Source of the DNA: an uncultured Candidatus Poseidoniales archaeon
Lineage (GTDB): Archaea > Thermoplasmatota > Poseidoniia > Poseidoniales > Poseidoniaceae
Assembly (NCBI GenBank): GCA_905181785.1
Contig: CAJIZC010000031.1
Coordinates: 1-37,372 of the forward strand
Length of the DNA: 37,372 nt
Direction: 5' to 3'
A program made the translations under genes and the position numbers. Under the pieces are notes generated by a model. That model was not told the origin of the DNA, searched no databases, and worked only from the letters and a program-made list of their open reading frames with translations. Position 1 is the first letter of the stretch, and every line of letters begins with the position of its first letter. This document shows positions 7,613 to 14,903 of the stretch, in pieces.

Positions 7613-8617
7613 ATGAATGGACGACTGGCCTGCTTGCTCGTCCTGAACCTTCTGTGCATGACAGCCCTTGCGCTGCCATTCGCAGCGGCCGACACCAGCA
7701 ACAGCGCCTGGCGAAAGGTGGGCGTTGACCCTGATTTGTGGGTTGACGGCCCCGAACCGGAAGACACGCCTATGCAGTTTACCTACCAGGGCAATGCGAT
7801 TGTGGAAATTGAAGTTTCCTATGTCCCTGCTCACCTTTCTTCGAGGTCCTACGGAGTCATCACGCTTGAGTTGTTTGAACAGTGGGCTCCCATCACGACA
7901 AACAACATGATTCTCAACGTAGAGAATGGGATTTATGACGGCATTTTCTTCCATCGTGTGATTGATGACTTCGTCATCCAAGGCGGCGATCCGACCTGCT
8001 CGAGGGTTGGCCTGTACCCGCTGACAAGCCCACAGTGTGGAAGCGGCGGTACCGGCGATACGATCCCCCTCGAACTCAACCCAAACCTCTCTCATGTGGA
8101 TGGTGCGATTGGAATGGCTCGAAGCCAAGATCCTGATTCAGCTGATGCTCAGTGGTACATTGCAGAAACTGAAGCGCATAATTTGGATCCCGAAAACCGA
8201 GACGATGAAGGCTACGCTACATTCGGTATCGTTCGTAGCGGCATGAGCCATGTTCGAGCGATTGCGTTGACGCCAACCTCAGACGACCCAACCGGTGACG
8301 AGCAAATTCAGAATCCCGCATCCTCTGCAGGCCGTCCAACCTATGAAGTGGAAATTATTTCGGTTCGAATCGTTGGCGTTTCTGACCCTGACGGAACGCT
8401 CAGATTTCCTGGTTCCATTGGAGAGGACACCACAACTTGGTTCTCGAGTTTGACCGGTGCCTTTGGGGTTGTTGGGTTGAGTATGGGAGCAATAGTGACG
8501 CTGGCCATTGTTGGTTTCCTTGTGTTTTATGTTGGCCGCATCGACCCACCTCTTGGGATTGAACATTCCACAACGGCCCCAACGTACGACGCTGTTCTGC
8601 TTGAAGGCACAACATGA
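7613..8617 (+). CDS. membrane-anchored cyclophilin-type peptidyl-prolyl isomerase
   Basis: It catalyses cis-trans isomerisation of proline peptide bonds, here apparently outside the membrane. The 334-residue protein starts at ATG 7613 with a signal peptide ending near residue 26 (ALALPFAAAD). The cyclophilin domain spans about 72-255: GVITLELFEQWAPITTNNM, then FFHRVIDDFVIQGGDP with active-site Arg115 and Gln123, an acidic central loop, and DAQWYIAE (Gln180). Residues about 283-307 are a C-terminal membrane helix followed by a 25-residue tail. The extra 45 residues before the domain are unusual. Given the many large exported proteins nearby, a role in folding them is a reasonable inference. 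It converges on the TYW2 gene with an 18-base gap. Confidence 0.88.
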   Translation: MNGRLACLLVLNLLCMTALALPFAAADTSNSAWRKVGVDPDLWVDGPEPEDTPMQFTYQGNAIVEIEVSYVPAHLSSRSYGVITLELFEQWAPITTNNMILNVENGIYDGIFFHRVIDDFVIQGGDPTCSRVGLYPLTSPQCGSGGTGDTIPLELNPNLSHVDGAIGMARSQDPDSADAQWYIAETEAHNLDPENRDDEGYATFGIVRSGMSHVRAIALTPTSDDPTGDEQIQNPASSAGRPTYEVEIISVRIVGVSDPDGTLRFPGSIGEDTTTWFSSLTGAFGVVGLSMGAIVTLAIVGFLVFYVGRIDPPLGIEHSTTAPTYDAVLLEGTT

Positions 8618-8635
8618 GTGGTCCTGTCATGCTGC

Positions 8636-9808
8636 CTAGGCAGCTGAGCACTTGACATCAAGAACCACGTGAATCACGCCAGGTGAATACGATTTCACCC
8701 GTTCGAGGTGTTCGGCTTCGATGTCCCACTGCCGGCCTATTTTCTTGGCTAAATCCCTTAGACGCTTCAGCGTGTTTGATTTCCAAGACTCAATCTCTGC
8801 TTTTGGTACGTTCATGTGAACATGCAACCGCCCACCTGTTGGTTTCAAGCACGCAAGAGCATGCTGCCAAACGCCTTCTGAGGATGGCAAGAGGCCAAGG
8901 TGGCATCGATCAGCAACCCCGGTCAACATTGGCAGGGTTGTTTGGTTGTCGCCTGGGTGGACCAGCAGTCTTGAACCAACGCCGTTCTTGCTTGAAGCCC
9001 AGTTCAGCGCTTCAATCGACGCAGGATTCATCTCGCAGGCGTGGACGAGCGCAGCACCGCTTCTCACCAGCATCGGGAGCGTGTAATACCCAGCGCCCGC
9101 AAAGGCATCGACCACGGTTTCTCCTTCCATGGAGATGGAACCAATTCGGTGACGTTCAGTGATGTTGCCTGAAGAGAACATCACCTGAGCGGCGTCAAAT
9201 CCAAAATGAACACCATGATCTAAAAATTCCACCCATGTGGCAGCACCATGAAGCAATTTTAGTTGTGGGCTTCGTAATGCATTGTCCATAATTTGCGCCT
9301 GTTGAGCGAGTCGTTCCCCGCCGAGTGCTCGTGCTACTTTTTCCCAAAGGTCACTCGTGCTGCCGGCTTCTGAGTGCAGCGTTTTTTGCCAAGAATCATT
9401 GGAGAACGAGGCTTGGTTGAGGATGACAAGATCGCCTAGCCGTTCCCATTTTTGAGGCAGTCCGGCTTGATGATCTTTGCTAAAAGTGATACCGCGTTCT
9501 GCCATCCAAATGTTCACCGCCTGGAACAACCTCTCGTGGGGATTCACCGATGCTCTTTGGCCTGTAATCAAGCGAAGAGCGTGTTCATAGCGGTGTGGGA
9601 ACATTGAGGTTAATGCCTGTTTTTCGTTTTCAGTTAGATCGCTCACTTGGTGGCAAGCAAATCCAACTTCATGTTCGGAAATCGGGCCGCAGCGGGCCTG
9701 TGGGTTTAGCCACAGAAGCGATTTTAGTGCGCTGTGAAGTTGGGCACCGTGCGGTTTAGCAGTCCAGACTACCAACCCTTGGTGGTCCTTTACCAGACCA
9801 AGTTCCAT
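8636..9808 (-). CDS. TYW2/Taw2-type wyosine-synthesis enzyme (tRNA-Phe aminocarboxypropyltransferase), Trm5 family
   Basis: The 390-residue protein has a C-terminal Rossmann methyltransferase fold used in this family to transfer the 3-amino-3-carboxypropyl group of S-adenosylmethionine to the tricyclic base at position 37 of tRNA-Phe. Seen motifs are VMFSSGNITERHRIG before the fold, the SAM loop VVDAFAGAGYYT (about 232-243), ACEMNP (257-262), and ADRCHLGLLPSSE (about 300-311) with HVHMN (329-333). The GLLPSSE block is typical of TYW2 and differs from the N/DPP of the Trm5 methyltransferases. The N-terminal 190 residues are a divergent tRNA-binding part. ATG 9808 was chosen because a start at 9910 would overlap the divergent gene; Met at 9868 is also possible. 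Confidence 0.78.
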   Translation of the reverse strand: MELGLVKDHQGLVVWTAKPHGAQLHSALKSLLWLNPQARCGPISEHEVGFACHQVSDLTENEKQALTSMFPHRYEHALRLITGQRASVNPHERLFQAVNIWMAERGITFSKDHQAGLPQKWERLGDLVILNQASFSNDSWQKTLHSEAGSTSDLWEKVARALGGERLAQQAQIMDNALRSPQLKLLHGAATWVEFLDHGVHFGFDAAQVMFSSGNITERHRIGSISMEGETVVDAFAGAGYYTLPMLVRSGAALVHACEMNPASIEALNWASSKNGVGSRLLVHPGDNQTTLPMLTGVADRCHLGLLPSSEGVWQHALACLKPTGGRLHVHMNVPKAEIESWKSNTLKRLRDLAKKIGRQWDIEAEHLERVKSYSPGVIHVVLDVKCSAA

Positions 9809-9831
9809 GGTAGAGTGAGGGGGGCAACGCC

Positions 9832-9838
9832 TATGAAT
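9832..9838. promoter_or_regulatory. shared TATA-like box between the TYW2 gene and the 1074-residue surface protein gene
   Basis: TATGAAT lies in the middle of the 51-base divergent gap, 25 bases from ATG 9860 and 27 bases from ATG 9808. It sits in the loop of a short inverted repeat (ACGCC 9827-9831, GGCGT 9841-9845). One element may serve both directions. Confidence 0.33.
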
Positions 9839-9859
9839 GTGGCGTGGTAAGCCAAAGGC

Positions 9860-12800
9860 ATGAGCCATCTGCCACGCGGTAAAAGCTTCCGCCAGCAAGC
9901 TCTTGCCCACGCGCTTGTCTTTGTGATGATGCTCTCAATTTTTGTTCCTTATGCGGCCGCTGCAGGCATGACATCCTGCGATAAAGACCCGGGCGCAGCG
10001 GTTGATGGGATCTGCGATACATACGATGAAGCAGACGATGGAACTCCAAACTTCCAAGACTGGATTGAAGGAACTTATGAGTTCAATATGCTTAGCACCG
10101 GGCAGATTGAATTGGAACTCACTTGGGCCATTTATGAGTTCGATCGGGAAAAACTTGGACTTTCAAATCAATTCCTTGACGCTTATTTGGCGAACGACGG
10201 TTTAGAAGCAGACGACGGAGCCCCAGCCGACTTGATTCGTAATTTCATCGACCAAGAAACCAATGGCTCCGGTTCTCCAACGGTTGGAAACAAACTCAAA
10301 AGTGAAATCAGCAAAGCCATCAAATCCTCCCTCAACAGCATGGGCGAGGTTGATGTCTCGACCAATTTTGCTAGCCAATACCAAAACGGCGCCGTCATGA
10401 CACCTTGTTCCACTGATCCTGCAACCGATTCCGCCGAAGAGGGCGCTTCAGAAAACAACGCTTTCTATCCCCCGGTTTGCCTGTCGACATCGGCCCTCAT
10501 TCAAGTTGACGAATCGTCGTTCAACCTCGGTTCAAACCCCGATTTAAACCTTGAACGGGCCTATCAGGGCCTTCTTATTATGGGGACAGAAATCACCTCG
10601 ACCTTCGACTTCGTCGCTCAACGGGGCCATCTTGCCTCCTACATATTCAACCCTCCAAGTTACGCAACGATTGACGCTGTTGACGCCCAAGGCCAACTGC
10701 TTTCACGTGCGGGTACGCCTCCTTACAACTCAGGTTCATGGGTCCTCGACCACCGCGCAGCAACAAACCTTGACTCAAACTTGAGCCAAGGTGTTGAATT
10801 GTCAATCAGCCACCGAAATCGCACTGGCACAACAACTGTGGAGGTGCCTGAAGGAAGCAAGGCGCTTGATCTGCAAATCACATTAGATTTGCGCGATGAA
10901 TCAGCAGCAACGTTGGATTTTGTAGCGGGCATGTATTATTTGGACAACCAAACAATGCAAGATTGGGGCATCTCTCTGATGGAAGTGACCGAACAAGCCA
11001 CAGTTCCAGTGGTGACCGCTGACGGGATTCGCTTAGCGTATCATAACGGACTTGTCGACTTGTCCAATTTCACTTCTCAATTCCCGATTGATGTCATTGC
11101 GGAAGGCGTATCCTCCACTGTTGCAGGAATCGATACCATTGAAATGAACAACATGTCATGGGTTTCTTCAAGATCTGCGGTTGGTGCGATGCCCTCTGGA
11201 GGGCTCAACTATTCCCATTCAACCGGCTGCACTGAAGTAGCGCCCGCGGGGGTTGATCTTCACTATTGTGTACTCGGCGCAGAGGCAATGGGCGTCGAAC
11301 ACCCAGTCTACCTCCAAACCACCAGCAAACCCTTTTCGATGCGCTTGATTGACATCTTGGCAGAAAACAACGATAATGAGGAACTCGCAGAGGTCATCGA
11401 AAAACTGAATGAAGACGACTTCGAGCGCGTGCTGAACTCAGGTTTAACGCTCGAAACGGTCCTCAACAGCAGTTACCTCTCAGCGATTGTTCCTGAAAAT
11501 CTCCCGCCTTCTGAACTGACCCTTGAAATCATCCTGCCACCATGGGTTCGAACCGCTGCTGGTGGTGACCGCTTGGTGCTCAAAGACACCCTTGCCGGCA
11601 ATGAGACCAACCGTATTTCCTTTGCTGGTACGGACCCATACGATTGGCGGAGCGTCATCAGAGACGCTAATCAGAATGTTCTTTGCCCCAGCACCAACAA
11701 AACCTGCGTCACAACCGATGTGGAAATGGATGCAATGTCATTCAACCTAAATGAATGGACTCGGTCCGTCGAGTTTGAATTTGCCTTGGACGCAGATGTA
11801 TCGGTGTATCGAATTGGCATTCCGACCGACCGTATACCTGAAGCCGGCGAACACAGCGTGATGCTCGAGGCGTTGCCTTCTGATTTGATTCGACTCGGAC
11901 TTGATATCGCAAGCAGATTAGACACCCCAATGAACAGGACTTTTGACATCGGCGAACTTCTTTGCCGTCCCGGGCTAAGCATCTGCAACGAAACTCTGAC
12001 GTTCGAATTTACAGCTGAAGGTCTTGCAACCTTCGTTAAACGAACTGGTGAATTGTTCACGCTTTTCCTCCACGAATATTCTCAGTTGTTGATGGATACC
12101 GAACACATCAATTTCAAAGAAATCGACATCAGTGATTTTGAAGTTCAATCGCGGCTCAAGGGCGTTGGTCCGCCCGACCTTACTGTCAGCGATGATGAGC
12201 CACTGAGTTTGACACTCAAGATCCCGAAGGTCCAGTTTGAACTCAGCCTTGGGGGCGATTTGGGTAAACTTCGTGACGGAGACACCTCTGGCATTCAATT
12301 GAGTCTCGTAACGGATGCAATCCGTTCGATGTTCCTTGAACCAATGGCCATGCTTATGCAAGGGGTTACCGGTATGCTGGCGAACAGCGTAGTCAAATGG
12401 GATGGTGTGACCCTTCCAGATGAGGACTCAGACAGCAGCGTTTCGGTTCCATTCAACTTCAACACCATGCCTCATGAACTGCAAAAGGAATTCGAAGTGG
12501 CAGTGAACGGGCCATTCACCGTGACCCTCCCAAGGGGCATCACTCTGAAAAACCTCGAATCCGCTGAAGGGAACATTGAACAGGCGATGATTGATGGACG
12601 CCAACAAATCACATACACGTTGCCTGCTGGTGATGTTGAAGACACCGTCACCTTCCAACTCCACCTCACCTGGTTGTACTTCTTGGTGCAATTTTGGAAG
12701 TACCCCGCTATTATTCTCATCTTGCTTTTGCTTTACGTCCGTCGTCGCAGAAAGAAGAAGCGAGTGAGAAAGATTCGCAGAGCCAGAGCCGCATCTGCCG

Positions 12801-13084
12801 CAAAGCCCAAATTGGGCAACGCAGAATTCGCAGATCTCTCCGGATTCCATAGCGAAGCACTGCACGGGGAGCTTGAATCATTGCAAGTGACCCCGAGCGC
12901 TCCTTCCATCCCGCCCCTTCCGAAAGCGCCCCCTTCCGCCGTTGCAGCACCGGACCTATCGAGCTTCGTTTCGATGGAAGAGGTCGTGAGTTCGGAGGGC
13001 ACGCAACCCTCTCCGTTTGACGATGTTTCGTTCGATGTGACGGATGCAGCGGATGAAGATCTTGGCGATGAGCTGTTTGATTGA
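9860..13084 (+). CDS. large single-span surface protein of unknown family
   Basis: The 1074-residue protein has a signal peptide (about residues 15-36, LAHALVFVMMLSIFVPYAAAA), an ectodomain of about 900 residues, a membrane helix at about 938-960 (WLYFLVQFWKYPAIILILLLL), a strongly basic stop-transfer stretch (VRRRRKKKRVRKIRRARA) and a cytoplasmic tail of about 100 residues that is proline-rich and ends acidic (DEDLGDELFD). The ectodomain carries many N-x-S/T sequons (NNMS, NYS, NSS, NET, NKT, NRT) and mixes helical and strand-rich parts, with a small number of cysteines, two near the start (CDKDPGAAVDGIC). I recognise no catalytic motif or repeat. Its stop abuts the stop of uvrC exactly. Confidence 0.85.
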   Translation: MSHLPRGKSFRQQALAHALVFVMMLSIFVPYAAAAGMTSCDKDPGAAVDGICDTYDEADDGTPNFQDWIEGTYEFNMLSTGQIELELTWAIYEFDREKLGLSNQFLDAYLANDGLEADDGAPADLIRNFIDQETNGSGSPTVGNKLKSEISKAIKSSLNSMGEVDVSTNFASQYQNGAVMTPCSTDPATDSAEEGASENNAFYPPVCLSTSALIQVDESSFNLGSNPDLNLERAYQGLLIMGTEITSTFDFVAQRGHLASYIFNPPSYATIDAVDAQGQLLSRAGTPPYNSGSWVLDHRAATNLDSNLSQGVELSISHRNRTGTTTVEVPEGSKALDLQITLDLRDESAATLDFVAGMYYLDNQTMQDWGISLMEVTEQATVPVVTADGIRLAYHNGLVDLSNFTSQFPIDVIAEGVSSTVAGIDTIEMNNMSWVSSRSAVGAMPSGGLNYSHSTGCTEVAPAGVDLHYCVLGAEAMGVEHPVYLQTTSKPFSMRLIDILAENNDNEELAEVIEKLNEDDFERVLNSGLTLETVLNSSYLSAIVPENLPPSELTLEIILPPWVRTAAGGDRLVLKDTLAGNETNRISFAGTDPYDWRSVIRDANQNVLCPSTNKTCVTTDVEMDAMSFNLNEWTRSVEFEFALDADVSVYRIGIPTDRIPEAGEHSVMLEALPSDLIRLGLDIASRLDTPMNRTFDIGELLCRPGLSICNETLTFEFTAEGLATFVKRTGELFTLFLHEYSQLLMDTEHINFKEIDISDFEVQSRLKGVGPPDLTVSDDEPLSLTLKIPKVQFELSLGGDLGKLRDGDTSGIQLSLVTDAIRSMFLEPMAMLMQGVTGMLANSVVKWDGVTLPDEDSDSSVSVPFNFNTMPHELQKEFEVAVNGPFTVTLPRGITLKNLESAEGNIEQAMIDGRQQITYTLPAGDVEDTVTFQLHLTWLYFLVQFWKYPAIILILLLLYVRRRRKKKRVRKIRRARAASAAKPKLGNAEFADLSGFHSEALHGELESLQVTPSAPSIPPLPKAPPSAVAAPDLSSFVSMEEVVSSEGTQPSPFDDVSFDVTDAADEDLGDELFD

Positions 13085-14812
13085 TCATCCGTGAAGGGCG
13101 TCATAAATGCGCTTAGCAAGCGCTGGACCGATCCCTGGCACGGTCATCAAGTTGTCAGCCGATGCATGTTGAATGCCTTGCCTCCCACCAAAATGCCTCA
13201 GCAGATTTTGCATCTTCTTGGCGCCCAAACCCTCCACTTGTTCCAACGGATCAGAAAGCCTGCTTCGACCACGCCGTTTTCTGTGATAGGTGTTGACAAA
13301 GCGATGCGCTTCATCGCGAGCGTGGACCATAACTCGGCCTTTTCGATCCAAGATGATTGGTTCGTGGCCATTCCTGTAAATTGTTTCTTCACGCTTCGCC
13401 AGAGCGGCGAGCGCGAATTGATCGAGCAGGTCATGCTCCTTGAGCAAGGCAGTGATCGTGGACAAATGGGTTTCACCCCCGTCGATGAGAAGCAAATCTG
13501 GCCAGGAGTCTTGGCGCTTCAGCCATCGTTCAACCACTTCCCGCATCATGCGCAGGTCATCCATTGCATCGCTCTTGACGATGTAAGTCCGATACTCTTT
13601 CTTGGTGGGCCTTCCGTTGCGAAAGGTAACGCTTCCACCAACCCGTTCATCGCCCAGCAGTTGAGCCATGTCGAAGCAAACAATATGATTCAATTGATCC
13701 ATTCCCAGCACAGCGGCTCCGTCGTTGGCTGCGCGTTGTTCTAACGATCCGCTGGTTGCGTTTGCTAACCGGGTCATTTGGATGTCAGCGTTCTGGCGCG
13801 CTAGGGTGAGCAAGGTCACTAAATCACCACGGAGGGGTGTACGAACTTCGACCTTAGCGTCCCGTCGCGTGGACAACCATTCTTCGACACCGTTCAACAG
13901 TGGAGTTGGAGTCAAGAGCAACCGTGGAGGGCGTCTGTTGGCGTAATGTTCCGCCACAAAGTTGGCTACAGTTTCTCCAAGATCCCCTCGATGCACCATC
14001 GGCCACACCTCTTGACCCTTAACCACACCTTGATCGGCATGCATGACCACCACAGCAGCCATTTCCCCTTGCGCTGCAATGCCGATCGCATCGCAGTCAC
14101 GGTAGACCTTGCTCGAAACAACGTGTTGCCCTGTTGTTGCACGCACCGCTCGTATGGTGTCTCTATGGGCCGCTGCTTGCTCGAATTCCATCGATTCAGA
14201 AGCCTCATCCATCCCTTGAGCTAATTCTTCCAGTAAAGCAACAGCGTCACCGTTTAAGATTCGACGAGCGGTGTTCACGCGTTGAGCGTATCCCGTTGCG
14301 TCAATGCAAGGTCCAGCACACAAGCCAATGTGCATTGACAAGCATCCTTGAGGGAGCAATTCCTTGCAATCGCGGATTCCAAATTGCCTCCGCAGCAATT
14401 GCATGACTTGTTTTGCAGCACCAGCGTTTGGAAACGGTCCCCATCGCAAGCTTGCTTTTGGGGGGTGCCTCGTGTACATGATTCTTGGAATTTCTTCCTT
14501 TGTCAACACCAAATAAGGGTATGATTTGTCATCCTTGAGCATTGAATTATAGCGCGGTTTATGCTGGCGAATCAGTTGACGTTCAAGGATCAAGGCTTCT
14601 TCTGGTGAATTGGTGACGATGCACTCAATGTCATCAGAACGCTTGACCAGTTCAGGGATCATTTGCCGGTCTGGAGTTTGAGCAAAATAGGAGCGGATTC
14701 GTTCGTTTAATTTTGTGGCCTTCCCCACATAGAGGACGCGCCCTTGATTGGTTTTGAATAAATAAACACCCGGGCGCTTGGGGAAATCCACCGAAGCGAG
14801 GGTGACAGGCAT
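13085..14812 (-). CDS. uvrC: UvrABC excinuclease subunit C
   Basis: It makes the two incisions around DNA lesions in nucleotide excision repair after UvrA/UvrB loading. The 575-residue protein shows the GIY-YIG nuclease (PGVYLF at 14-19, LYVGKA at 27-32, then RIRSYF), the cysteine cluster region (CKELLPQGC, CAGPC), a UVR motif (about 195-230, MEFEQAAAHRD), the RNase H-like 3' or 5' incision domain (VCFDMAQLLGDERVGGSV at about 377, LLIDGGETHLS), and a tandem helix-hairpin-helix at the end (VEGLGAKKMQ and VPGIGPALAKRI). ATG 14812 fits the family start; the frame runs on to 15106 but only into the divergent gene. UvrA and UvrB are not in the window. The gene is bacterial in origin, as generally in archaea that have it. 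Confidence 0.95.
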   Translation of the reverse strand: MPVTLASVDFPKRPGVYLFKTNQGRVLYVGKATKLNERIRSYFAQTPDRQMIPELVKRSDDIECIVTNSPEEALILERQLIRQHKPRYNSMLKDDKSYPYLVLTKEEIPRIMYTRHPPKASLRWGPFPNAGAAKQVMQLLRRQFGIRDCKELLPQGCLSMHIGLCAGPCIDATGYAQRVNTARRILNGDAVALLEELAQGMDEASESMEFEQAAAHRDTIRAVRATTGQHVVSSKVYRDCDAIGIAAQGEMAAVVVMHADQGVVKGQEVWPMVHRGDLGETVANFVAEHYANRRPPRLLLTPTPLLNGVEEWLSTRRDAKVEVRTPLRGDLVTLLTLARQNADIQMTRLANATSGSLEQRAANDGAAVLGMDQLNHIVCFDMAQLLGDERVGGSVTFRNGRPTKKEYRTYIVKSDAMDDLRMMREVVERWLKRQDSWPDLLLIDGGETHLSTITALLKEHDLLDQFALAALAKREETIYRNGHEPIILDRKGRVMVHARDEAHRFVNTYHRKRRGRSRLSDPLEQVEGLGAKKMQNLLRHFGGRQGIQHASADNLMTVPGIGPALAKRIYDALHG

Positions 14813-14835
14813 GCGTTCTGCTCGTCGCCGCCCCC

Positions 14836-14841
14836 AAAAAA
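14836..14841 (-). promoter_or_regulatory. candidate TATA-like T-run for uvrC
   Basis: TTTTTT on the minus strand, centred 26-27 bases before ATG 14812, supporting that start. Confidence 0.33.
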
Positions 14842-14903
14842 GGAAACCCCTTGAGTCGCTTTGATTGACGCATGAAAAGCGGTGGTTAGAAAGCGGCTCG
14901 TTC

